Shown here one piece after another: positions 33,251-44,176 of a stretch of DNA of 64,000 nucleotides; positions within the stretch are counted from its first letter, which is position 1; every line of letters begins with the position of its first letter. The stretch comes from Elymus sibiricus (Eukaryota > Streptophyta > Magnoliopsida > Poales > Poaceae), in assembly GCA_039707655.1 (NCBI GenBank), contig CM077668.1, positions 65,365,086-65,429,085 of the forward strand, in the 5' to 3' direction. The position numbers were made by a program, and so were the translations under genes. The notes under the pieces were generated by a model. It was not told the origin of the DNA, ran no database searches, and worked only from the letters and a program-made list of their open reading frames with translations.

Positions 33251-35368
33251 TGTAGGGGAACGCAGCAGAAAACAAAAATTTTCCGACCTACGCACCAACC
33301 CAGGATCACTATATGGAGACTGGATACAAGGTTTGATCTTTTCGTTACCGACTCGTAGCGCAGCGGAAGTAGAGTCGATGACGATCGGCGGTGCAGATCC
33401 CCGCAGCTAGGATTTTACAACCTCCCAACCGCGAGGATGTACTCCCTCGTCAGCTCACCGGACGGATCTCCGGGCAGCCCTTCGGGAGGCCTCGGGACAG
33501 TCCCTCGGATAGTCCGACCGGACGGATCCTCGGACAGCCCTTCGGGAGGCCTCTGGACAGTCCCTCGGATAGTCCCACCGGACGGATCCTTGGACAGCCC
33601 TCTGGGAGGCCTCTGGATAGTCCTTCGGATAGTCCCACCGGACGGATCCTCGGACAGCCCTCCGGGAGGCCTCACGGACAGCCCTTCGGGAGGACCCCCG
33701 AAACACGGACAGTAACTCGAACAGCCCTTCGGGAGGACCCTCGAACAGCCCCTCGGGCCAAAAGATCGAACCTACGACCTCTCTACGGGGTTGCACACAT
33801 ACGGTGTCATCTATCCGGCAGAGCTTCGCCGTCCAGAACTAGTTCCCACCGGAACCCAGACAGCCTTTCGGCTCTACGAAACTATTTCGCTGGGAGGGAA
33901 AGGAGAAGTCCAGATCATGCATGGCTTGTGTATGTTGAGAAAGAGTGTGTCTTTAGGCAGCCCCCTCCACCCCTATTTATAGGCCAAGCCCAAGGGTAGC
34001 TTCTCCAAGAAGCTAAGGGGAAAAGTACCAAAAGGCCCTCAAGGTAGCTTCTCCAAGAAGACACCCAAAAAGCACTTTCACTATTCACGGAACCATTTTT
34101 CCGCGACCGTTAAATCCAAAAATATTTCTGTGGGTCTTAGAATAATTCCAGTACCCACACAAGTTATTTTGGACGCGTTCCGAAACAATTTAGGATTAGT
34201 GATTTTCATGTACGAAAAGAAAACAAAGCGGTTCCGGCAGCTCCGGAACATTTTCGGTTTTTTTCTCCGAAAAATCTCAGAAGTTCCCAAACCAATTCTG
34301 GCACCCTCCAAGAATTTCCAGGCGTGTGTCGAAACCATTTTGACTTAATGGTATACTCCGAAATAACTTTTCGGTTTTACCGAAACTATTCCGGTGCTCT
34401 CTCCGAAACTTTTCCGGTGACTTTCTCTCAGACTCCCTGTCTAGTATTCAGCAGATAGATGACCCTTAAGCGTGTGACAATATAGGTTCGGTGAAGTATA
34501 GACATGACCGGAACTCTTTCCGATCAATGACCAACATCGGAGCCGTGGACACCCATATTGACCCCTATACCCACAGGAATGAATATTCGAGTGAACATCC
34601 AGTTGCCGTGTGCTATTTCTGTTGCTTCGCGATATGTTACAAACACCGGAGGTGAGATTTATTGGCATCCCCGTGGATCAACAACTTGTCCACTATGCCA
34701 GTTACCTCGTTACCGGTTTTGTTCTCTTTTATCGTTCCCATGTTCCGGCATCCCTGTGATCAAATCACATTGTGTCTGGCCAGACGATGATGGATACCGT
34801 AACACCGAGAGGGCCCAGAGATATCTCTCCATCGTCGGAGGAGCAAATCCCAATCTCGAGCTATCAAGTTACTTGACATACTTTCCCATGAACCCGAAAG
34901 CCGCTGTAATAGCCACCCATTTACGGATGACGTTTAACAAACCCCAAAGTTCATGAAGCAAGCATGAAGAAACTCGATACTCTTATGGTCTAAGGAATTA
35001 TGCAAACATTAACTTTCTCTGTGTTATTAACCATTAACTTGTGACGAATGTATCTCATAGCATAACATCAATCGGGTCGATTCAACACAAGTGTTCTCCT
35101 AACATTGTACCCTCAAAGTTGCCGGCATAGTCATGCCTATGATCAGGAAAACAGAACCATCATGCAACACTTGAGCTAGTCTTAGAAGCCAGACTAGGAA
35201 TACATTTTACCGTTTATTATTCCACACGTGCATATGAGTCTTCCTCCGAGCCTCGTGGTTATTGTAGACTCGAGAACCATAGCAGTTATAGCATGGAACA
35301 TAAACATAATTATGAACATGGAGATAAACAATAACATTTATTATTGTCTCTAGGGCATATCTCCTACA
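33251..35368 (-). repeat. 3' LTR of Copia B (left)
   Basis: 2118 bp, TGTAGGGGAACGCAGCAG to ATATCTCCTACA on plus. It is homologous to the LTRs of A but longer, chiefly because of a 60 bp minisatellite. It contains the uninterrupted versions of the sites occupied by solo LTR 1 (near 35106) and element C (near 35286) in A. Confidence 0.88.
33457..33675. repeat. 60 bp minisatellite in LTR of Copia B
   Basis: About 3.6 copies with a period of exactly 60 bp. Each unit contains CCGGACGGATC, GGACAGCCC, GGGAGGCCTC and GGA(C/T)AGTCC(C/T)TCGGATAG. Because 60 is divisible by 3, several frames on both strands stay open and give spurious repetitive proteins. The right LTR of B has the same copy number at 59917-60135. 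Confidence 0.9.
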
Positions 35369-35506
35369 GACTCCCACTTGCACTAGAGTCAATAATCTAG
35401 TCAATGCTAAAATACTTTACACCTATGGCATACCGGTGTAAAATATGCTTCGCTTGTGGTATAGCCTGATGTCCAACGGATCTGACAACTTCAGTTCCGT
35501 GTGTAT

Positions 35507-37025
35507 TGATACGTCTATTTTGCATCATGTTTCACTACTGTTATTTATAGTGTTTTTAATCAATATAACACTTTGTGGAGCTACTCTAATGCCTTTTCTC
35601 TCTATATATGCAAGATTCACACAAGGAGGGAGAATACCGGCGGCTGGAATTCTGGACCTGAAAAAGCTCTGTCAAGATACCTATTCTGCACAACTCCAAA
35701 TGAGCTGAAATTTTCTGAAGAATTATTTCGGAATATATAAAAAATATTGGAAGCAAAAAGTACCAGAGGGGGCCACCCAGGTGCCCACGAGGCACCAAGG
35801 CGCGCCACCGCCCCCAGGCGCGCCCTGGTACCTCGTGGGGCCCCTGGCCCACTTCTGGCCCCCATTTTCTGGTTTATAAGGGCATTTGACCTAAAAAAAA
35901 TATAGAGAAGACTTTCGGGATGGTGCGGCGCCGTCTCGAGGCGGAACTTGGGCAGGAGCACTTTTTCTCTCCGGCGGAGAGATTCTGCCGGGGATACTTC
36001 CCTCCGGGAGGGGGAAATCGTCGCCGTCGACACCACCAGCGACCCTCTCATCGTGGGAGGGCTAATCTTCATCAACATCTTCACCAGCACCATCTCATCT
36101 CAAACCCTAGTTCATCTCTTGTATTCAATCTTTGTCTCAAAACCTCAGATTGGTACCTGTGGGTTGCTAGTAGTGTTGATTACATCTTGTAGTTGATACT
36201 TGTTGGTTTACTTGGTGGAAGATTATATGTTCAGATCTATTATGCAATTCAATACCCTACTGGTCATGAACATGTTGATGATGTGTGAGTAGTTACGTTT
36301 GTTCTTGAGGACATGGGAGAAGTCTTGTCATAAGTAATCATGTGAATTTGGTATTCGTTCGATATTTTGATGATGTGTATGTTGTGATTCTCTTAGTGGT
36401 GTCATGTGAACGTCGACTACATGACACTTCACCATCTTTGGGCCTAAGGGAATGCATTGTGGAGTAGTAATTAGATGATGGGTTGCTAGAGTGACAGAAG
36501 CTTAAACCCTAGTTTATGCGCTATTCCGTAAGGGGTTGATTTGGATCCACATGTTTAATGCTATGGTTAGAGTAGTCTTAATTCTTATTTCGTAGTTGCG
36601 GATGCTTGCGAGAGGGGGTAATCATAAGTGGGAGGTTTGTCCAAGTAAGGGCAGCACCCAAGCACCGGTCCACCCACATATCAAATTATCAAAGTAGCGA
36701 ACGCGAATCAAACTAACATGGTGAAAGTGACTAGATGAAATTCCCATGTGTCCTCGAGAACGCTTTACTTATTATAAGAGATTGTTCCGGCCTGTCCTTT
36801 GCTACAAAAAGGATTGGGCTATATTGCTACACTCTTTGTTACTATTGTTACTAGTCACTTGTTACAAATTATCTTGCTATCAAACTACCTGTTACCGATA
36901 ATTTCAGTGCTTGCAGAAAACACCTTGCTGAAAACCGCTTGTCATTTCCTTCTGCTCCTCGTTGGGTTCGACACTCTTACTTATCGAAAGGACTACGATT
37001 GACCCCCTATACTTGTGGGTCATCA
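35507..37025 (+). repeat. 5' LTR of Gypsy F
   Basis: 1519 bp, TGATACGTCTATTTTGC to TTGTGGGTCATCA. It contains a GC-rich hairpin (about 35781-35839) followed by TTTATAAGGGC (about 35873), where the 3' LTR has TATATAAGGGC. Confidence 0.93.
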
Positions 37026-37036
37026 AGACTCTTTTC

Positions 37037-37057
37037 GGGCGCCGTTGCCGGGGAGTG
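37037..37057 (+). other. Primer binding site of Gypsy F
   Basis: GGGCGCCGTTGCCGGGGA, about 12 bases after the LTR end, is complementary to the 3' end of plant tRNA-Asp, the customary primer of Athila-type elements. Confidence 0.8.
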
Positions 37058-37131
37058 AAGCGCCTTTGGTAAGTGGAATTTGGTAAGGAAACATTTATAT
37101 TACGTGCTGAAATTTACTATCACTTGTCACT

Positions 37132-39168
37132 ATGGAAAGTAATCCTTTGAGGGGTTTGTTCGGGGTATCTTCACCTCGACCGGAAACACAAATAGTTGCT
37201 CCTCAACCTACTGCACCTATTGAAAAAGATATTGAATATGAAATTCCTCTGGGCATGTTAGAGAAACTGCTAGCTAATCCTTATGCAGGAGATGGAACGG
37301 TACATCCTGATATGCACTTGATTTATGTGGAAGAAATTTGTGGATTGTTTAAGCTTGCAGGTATAACCGGAGATGGAGCTAAGAAGAAAGTTTTCCCTTT
37401 ATCTTTGGAGGGAAAAGCATTAATATGGTATAGGCTATGTGATGATACTGATACATGGGATTGGAACCGCCTGAAACTAGAATTCCATCAGAAATTTTAT
37501 CCTATGCATTTGGTTCATCGTGATCGGAATTATATATATATATAACTTTTGGCCTCGTGAAGGAGAAAGCATCGCTCAAGCTTGGGGGAGGCTTAAATAT
37601 ATGTTGCATACATGCCCCAATCATGACCTCTCAAGAAAAATTATCTTAGAAAATTTTTATGCTCAGTTTCTCATGATAATCAAACTATGCTCGATTCTTC
37701 TTCGACTGGCTCCTTTATGAAGAAAACTATTGAATTCAGATGGGATCTTTTGGAAAGAATTAAACGCAACTCTGAAGATTGGGAACTCGACAAAGGTAAT
37801 AAGTCAGGTATAATACTTGAGTTCGATTGTGTTAAATCTTTTATGGCCACCGATGCTTTTCATAAGTTTAGCACTAAATATGGACTTGACTCTGAGATAG
37901 TAGCCTCCTTTTGTGAATCCTTTGCTACTCATGTTGATCTCCCTAAGGATAAGTGGTTTAAATATCATCCCCCTTTTAAAGAAAAGATAGAGGAACCTGT
38001 TAGTGTTAAAGAAGAAACAATTGTTTATCATGTTGATCCAGTTGTTCCTACCGCTTATATTGAGAAACCACCTTTTCCTGTTAGGATTAAAGAACATGCT
38101 AAGGTTTCAACTGTGGTTAACAAAAGTCATAATAGAACACCTAGACGCGCTGAACAAATTAAAGTTGAACCTAATGTTGCTATGGTTAAAGATCTCTTGG
38201 TTGATAATATAGATGGGCATATTATTTACTTCTGCGATGAAGCAGCTCGAATTGCTAAACCTGATTCTAAAGATAAAAACAGACCCATTGTGGGCATGCC
38301 TGTTGTCTCAGTTAAAATAGGAGATCATTGCTATCATGGCTTATGTGATTTGGGTGCTAGTGTGAGTGCTATTCCTTTCACTTTATATCAAGAAATTATG
38401 AATGATATTGCACCTGCTGAATTAGAGGACATTGATGTTACTATTAAACTTGCAAACAGAGATACCATTACACCACTTGGGATTGTTAGAGATGTTGAAG
38501 TTTTGTGTGGAAAAACAAAATACCCTACTGATTTTCTAGTCCTTGGTTCTCCACAAGATGATTTTTGTCCCATTATATTTGGTAGACCTTTCTTGAACAC
38601 GGTTAATGCTAAGATTGATTGCACTAAAGAAACAATCAGTGTTGATTTTGGTGGTATGTCTCATGAGTTTAATTTCTCCAAATTTTGTAGACAACCTCAT
38701 GACAAAGAATTGCCTAGTAAAGATGAAATTATTGGTCTTGCTTCTATTGCCGTACCTCCTACTGATCCGTTAGAACAATATTTGCTAGACCATGAGAATG
38801 ATATGCATATGCATGAAAGAAATGAAATTGATAAGATGTTCTTTGATCAACCACCTATCCTTAAACATAATTTGCCTGTTGAAACTCTTGGAGGTCCTCC
38901 TCCACCAAAAGGTGATCCTGTGTTTGAATTGAAGCAATTGCCTGATACATTGAAATATGCTTATCTAGATGAAAAGAAGATATATCCTGTTATTATCAGT
39001 GCTAACCTTTCAGCGTATGAAGAAAAGAGATTGCTGAAAACTCTAAGGAAGCACCGAGCCGCTATTGGATATACTCTTGATGATATTAAGGGCATTAGTC
39101 CCACTCTATGTCAGCACAAAATTAATATGGAGCCTGATGCTAAACCAGTTGTCGACCACCAACGTTGA
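37132..39168 (+). pseudogene. Gypsy F gag-protease, two frameshifts and a stop
   Basis: Starts MESNPLRGLFGV at 37132. Residues about 40-135 form a Retrotrans_gag domain (YVEEICGLFKLAGITGDGAKKK, WYRL...WNRLKLEFHQKF). The frame is lost at a TA-repeat (about 37528-37544), continues in a second frame (FWPREGESIAQAWGRLKYM), and shifts again near 37670. The third frame, 37687-39168, contains a retroviral-type aspartic protease with DLGASVSAIP at about 38347-38376 and IIFGRPFLNTV near 38573-38605. It stops at TGA 39166-39168, in the same frame as the following RT. No zinc knuckle was recognised. No functional product is expected from this copy. Confidence 0.88.
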
Positions 39169-39180
39169 TTAAATCCTAAG

Positions 39181-39957
39181 ATGAAGGAGGTGGTAAGAAC
39201 TGAAATATTAAAACTTCTGGAAGCAGGTATAATCTATCCCATAGCTGATAGTAGATGGGTAAGTCTTGTTCATTGTGTCCCTAAGAAAGGAGGTATAACC
39301 ATTGTTCCTAATGATAAAAATGAACTCATTCCACAAAGAATTGTAACTGGTTATAGGATGGTAATCAATTTTAGAAAATTAAACAAAGCTACTAGAAAAG
39401 ATCATTACCCCTTACCTTTTATTGATAAAATCTTAGAAAGATTGTCTAAGCATACACATTTTTGTTTCCTAGATGGTTATTCTGGTTTTTCTCAAATACC
39501 CGTATCACAACCCGACCAAGAGAAAACCACGTTTACTTGTCCTTTCGGAACTTATGCTTATAGACGTATGCCTTTTGGTTTATGCAATGCACCTGCTACC
39601 TTTCAAAGATGTATGACTGCTATATTCTCTGACTTTTGTGAAAAGATTGTTGAGGTTTTCATGGATGATTTTTCCGTTTACGGAACTTCTTTTGATGATT
39701 GCTTAAGCAACCTTGATCGAGTTTTGCAGAGATGTGAAGAAACTAATCTTGTCTTGAATTGGGAGAAGTGCCACGTTATGGTGAATGAAGGTATTGTCTT
39801 GGGCCATAAAGTTTCTGAGAGAGGTATTGAAGTTGATAAAGCTAAGGTTGATGCTATTGAGAAAATGCCATGTCCCAAAGATATTAAAGGTATAAGAAGT
39901 TTCCTTGGTCATGCTGGTTTCTATAGGAGATTTATTAGACTTCTCCAAAATTTCTAG
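39181..39957 (+). pseudogene. Gypsy F reverse transcriptase fragment
   Basis: In frame with the protease frame, 12 bases after its stop. RT motifs: GYRMVINFRKLNKATRKDHYPLPFIDKIL (palm/fingers, cited in part), FLDGYSGFSQIPV carrying the first catalytic Asp, MPFGLCNAPATFQRCM, and the catalytic FMDDFSVYG at about 39657-39683. It ends in a frameshift near 39940, after the [10 protein letters not shown] motif at the start of the RT connection, and the next domain continues in another frame. Confidence 0.9.
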
Positions 39958-41863
39958 GCCTCTCACCAATCTTTTGCAAAAAGATATTCCATTTGTTTTT
40001 GATGATGATTGTCTAGAAGCCTTTGAAACACTTAAGAAAGCCTTAACCACTGCACCTATTGTTCAACCACCTGACTGGAACTTGCCTTTTGAAATTATGT
40101 GTGATGCTAGCAATTATGCTGTTGGTGCTGTTCTAGGACAAAGAGTTGATAAGAAATTAAATGTTATCCATTATGCTAGTAAAACTCTAGGCAGTGCCCA
40201 AAGAAATTATGCTACTACTGAAAAAGAATTTTTAGCAGTTGTGTTTGCATGTGATAAATTCAGATCTTATATAGTTGATTCTAAAGTAACTATTCACACC
40301 GATCATGCTGCTATTAAATATCTTATGGAAAAGAAAGATGCTAAACCTAGACTCATTAGGTGGGTTTTATTGCTACAAGAATTTGACTTGCATATTATTG
40401 ATAGAAAGGGAGCTGAGAATCCCGTAGCAGATAATTTGTCTAGAATAGAAAATGTTCTTGATGACCCACTACCTATTAATGATGATTTTCCTGATGAGCA
40501 ATTAGCTGTCATAAATGCTTCTCGTAATACTCCTTGGTTTGCAGACTATGCTAATTACATTGTTGCTAAATACATACCACCTAGTTTTACATACCAACAA
40601 AAGAAAAAATTCTTCTTTGACTTAAGACATTACTTCTGGGATGACCCACATCTTTATAAAGATGGAGTAGATGGTATTATTAGACGTTGTATACCTGAGC
40701 ATGAACAGGAACAAATCCTACGGAAGTGTCACTCCGAAGCTTACGGAGGACACCATGCGGGAGACAGAACTGCACACAAGGTATTACAATCTGGTTTTTA
40801 TTGGCCTACTCTTTTCAAGGATGCTCGTAAATTTGTCTCCTCTTGTGATGAATGTCAAAGAATTGGTAATATTGGTAGACGTCAGGAAATGCCTATGAAT
40901 TATTCACTTGCTGTTGAACCATTTGATGTTTGGGGATTTGATTATATGGGACCTTTTCCTAAATCCAATGGGTATACTCATATTTTAGTTGCTGTTGATT
41001 ACGTTACTAAGTGGGTAGAAGCTATTCCAACTAGTAGTGCTGATCATAACACTTCTATTAAAATGCTTAAAGATGTTATTTTCCCAAGGTTTGGAGTCCC
41101 TAGATATTTAATAACTGATGGTGGTTCACATTTTATTCATGGTGCATTTCGTAAATTACTTGCTAGATATGATGTCAACCACAGAATTGCATCTCCCTAT
41201 CATCCTCAGACTAGTGGTCAAGTTGAACTAAGCAACAGAGAAATAAAATTAATTTTGCAGAAAACCGTCAATAGATCTAGAAAGAATTGGTCTAAGAAAC
41301 TTGACGATGCACTGTGGGCTTATAGAACTGCTTATAAAAATCCTATGGGTATGTCTCCTTATAAAATGGTTTATGGAAAAGCATGTCATTTGCCTCTTGA
41401 GTTAGAACATAAAGCATATTGGGCAATTAAAGAATTAAATTATGATTTCAAACTTGCCGGTGAGAAGAGGTTATTTGACATTAGTTCATTAGATGAATGG
41501 AGAACCCAAGCTTATGAAAATGCTAAATTGTTTAAAGAAAAAGTTAAAAGATGGCATGATAGAAGAATTCAGAAACGGGAATTTAAAGTAGGTGAGCAAG
41601 TTCTATTGTACAATTCTCGGTTAAGATTCTTTGCAGGAAAACTTCTCTCTAAGTGGGAAGGACCGTATATTATCGAAGAAGTTTATCGCTCCGGAGCCAT
41701 CAAAATAAATAACTCCGATGGCACTAATCCGAGAGTGGTGAATGGGCAAAGAATTAAGCATTATATTTCAGGTACCCCTATTAATGTTGAAACTAATATT
41801 ATTGAAACAATTACACCGGAGGAATACATAAGGGAGACCTTCCGAAACACTCCAGAACCCTGA
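39940..41863 (+). pseudogene. Gypsy F RNase H and integrase
   Basis: About 640 codons, open from the frameshift to the TGA at 41861-41863. RNase [15 protein letters not shown] (first catalytic Asp near 40100), [19 protein letters not shown], and TDHAAIKYL. Integrase: an HHCC zinc-binding domain at about 40731-40862 (H...H...CDEC), the catalytic core with DYMGPFP near 40940, ITDGGSHF near 41112, and a third acidic residue after HPQTSGQVE near 41220. The C-terminus has [16 protein letters not shown] and KWEGPY, the GPY/F-type module of Gypsy integrases. It lacks its own start because it is the downstream part of the polyprotein. Confidence 0.92.
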
Positions 41864-41987
41864 AAAGGAAGAGGTATGTGATACGGTAAGTAAACCGACT
41901 CCCAAAATTCCATAAAAATACTTTCTGTCAGTTTTGGAATATTTATAAAAATACAAAAATAAGAAACAGCCGGAGGGACCCACCTGG

Positions 41988-42120
41988 TGCCCACGAGGCA
42001 GCAGGGCGCGCCACCCCCCCAGGCGCGCCCTAGTGGCTCGTGGGCCCCACGTGTGCCTTCTCGACTCCGTTTTTCTTCTGGATTACTTGTTTTGCAAGAT
42101 AAAAAATCTATATATGGCTT
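41988..42120 (+). promoter_or_regulatory. Internal copy of an LTR-like hairpin and TATA module
   Basis: GCCCACGAGG...GGGCGCGCC, a C-run, GGCGCGCCC...GGCTCGTGGGC (about 41988-42045) forms a GC-rich stem, closely similar to the hairpins in the 5' LTR (about 35781-35839) and 3' LTR (about 44452-44509). As in the LTRs, a TATA-like motif follows (TCTATATATGG near 42107). The extra ORF starts about 100 bases further on. A promoter role is inferred. Confidence 0.5.
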
Positions 42121-42205
42121 TCCAGATGTTTTGACCACCGTATCGCAGAAATCTCCCCTGTTCTTGTTTCGTGCTGTTTTCTGTCAGATCTCGAAGCCAG
42201 ACATC

Positions 42206-42625
42206 ATGTATTCCTCTTCCTCAAACAATGTGGGGGACGATGCTTGGCTGCTGCGGATGGAGCTCAGGCGAGAGGGGGAAGGAGAGGTTACCATGGAAGA
42301 AGACAATGGCAAGGAGGACAAGGCTGAGGAGATTGCAGGAGCCCAGCCTCCGGAAGGAGGGCAGGCCACCCCCATGGAGGAGACCACAGAGAAGGGAGAT
42401 ATCCTTCAACCTTTATATGATCATCTTTCCCCATCCATAATTGAAGCCCTAAGAGTCTTTGAAACAGTTAGTGCTCAGAATACATATCTCACTCGCGAAG
42501 TTATTTTGTTGGAGGAACAAAACATCGCCCTTTGGAGCATCAACCGCAGATTGATGTATCTGCTTGAACTGAAGGATAAGCTTGCCACTTCTCCACCACC
42601 ATCATCACCGGAGAAGGACACTTGA
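42206..42625 (+). CDS. Extra ORF between pol and 3' LTR of Gypsy F, function unknown
   Basis: 139 residues starting MYSSSSNNVGDDAWLLRME. The frame is open upstream to 41987, but I chose the ATG at 42206 because it is the first after the hairpin/TATA module and the preceding part reads through the hairpin. The N-terminal half is acidic and Glu/Gly-rich. The second half (residues about 75-125) has a leucine-rich amphipathic pattern with IIEALRVFETVSAQNTYL and LLEEQNIALW, suggesting a coiled coil. No signal peptide or membrane segment is seen, so it does not look like a typical env protein, although it sits where Athila-type elements carry an env-like ORF. It could be a remnant or accessory protein. 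Confidence 0.5.
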   Translation: MYSSSSNNVGDDAWLLRMELRREGEGEVTMEEDNGKEDKAEEIAGAQPPEGGQATPMEETTEKGDILQPLYDHLSPSIIEALRVFETVSAQNTYLTREVILLEEQNIALWSINRRLMYLLELKDKLATSPPPSSPEKDT

Positions 42626-44176
42626 GCACATGGGTATGGGAACTCCCCTTGGCTTGCTCCAAGCTTGGGGGAGGTGCCCCGGTATCGTATCACCATCACT
42701 TTTATTATCTTTACTTACTTTTAGTTCGATCCTCAGTTATTTCATGATCTAGTTGAATAAAAGCTTAGCATGATCTATTTTCGAGTGTTAGTTTCGTGAC
42801 CCATCTATCTATGTAATCGAGTTGAGAGCTATATAATAAAGAGTAGTTTGAGCCTGTGTTGCTTTACTTTCATTTTCAATCATAGTAATGAAAATAACGA
42901 AAAAGATCATATGCTAACCTTATGGAAAGTAATGACATTACATAAAGAAAAGTATAAGTGGTAAAATTTATTGGAGGATAACAAACATAGTATTAGTCAA
43001 TGATGCAATTCATGAAAGAATTAATAAGGGAAGAGAAGATTCACATGCAAATATACTATCTTGGACATCTTTTATGATTGTGAGCCCCCATTAAGTATTT
43101 TATGTCAAATTGTTGACGTTGGACAAGGAAGACAACGTAATGAGTTATGTTTGTTCATATTCACATAGAAGTTATATTGTTATAGATCCTCCAACATGTG
43201 GTGCTTGCCCAATATCTTTGCTAGCCAAAAATTCGCACTATGTAGAGATGCTACTTGTGCATCCAAAACCCTTAGACCCAGTTTCATGTCATGAGAGTCC
43301 ACTATATCTACCTATGGATTGAATAAGATCCTTCAAGTAAGTTGTCATCGGTGCAAAAAGCAATAAAAATTGCCTCTAAATATGTCTGAACTTTTATTGT
43401 AAGGGAAATAAGCGTTGTACGAGCTTGTGATGGTAAAGAAATAAAAGCGACGGACTGCATAATAAAGGTTGCTATCACAAGAGGCAATATAACGTGATGT
43501 TCCTTTGCATTAAGAGCTCTAGCATTCAAAAACAAAAAGCGCATGACAACCTCTGCTTCCCTCTGCGAAGGGCCTATCCTTTACTTTTATGTATTTTACT
43601 TTTTATGCAAGAGTCAATAGTATTCTCCTCTATTTCCTTTTTATTTTTCTCTTTTGCAAGCATCATGTGGTGGGGAAAGATCTAAGCACATATATCCAGC
43701 TAGATATGAGTGATCATGAGTTATTATTGTTGACATCACCCTTGAGGTGAATAAGTTGGGAGGCAGAACTATAAGCCCCTATCTTTCTATGTGCCTGGCT
43801 GAGACTTTTTGCTCCATATATATGTCATGAGTGTTAGCAATCATGGAAGACTAAATGATGGTTGAGTATGTGGACTTGCTGAATAGCTCCTACATGTGAC
43901 CCTTCCTAAAAATATGATGAATTGTAATTGCATTGTTGACTGAGAACATAGTTTGTTAGCTTTCAAGAAGGTTTATGCCTTATACTCCACTGTTGTGGTG
44001 AATTGTTACTTGCTCATAAGAAGTTTATAATAATAAATATTGCTGTTATAATAATGATCATGATGCTTCTATGTCCGTGTTTTGTTTTTATCGACACCTC
44101 TCTCTCTAAACATGTGGACATGATTATCGATATCGGCTTTCGCTTGAAGACAAGCGAGGTCTAAGCTTGGGGGAGT
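42626..44176 (+). other. Long noncoding 3' region of Gypsy F ending in the polypurine tract
   Basis: 1.55 kb without a supported gene. It begins close to a second copy of the purine motif AAGCTTGGGGGAG (42661-42673) and ends with the 3' polypurine tract of the same sequence (44163-44175), one base before the 3' LTR. A third copy of the motif lies in gag at 37578-37590. Confidence 0.75.

Noticed and set aside
33391..33999. Repetitive Arg/Pro/Ser/Gly-rich frames on both strands (also 59851-60228)
   Set aside because: Produced by the 60 bp minisatellite, whose period is divisible by three; this is LTR DNA.
42206..42625. Typical retroviral-type envelope gene in Gypsy F
   Set aside because: Too short, with no signal peptide or transmembrane segment; kept only as an ORF of unknown function.
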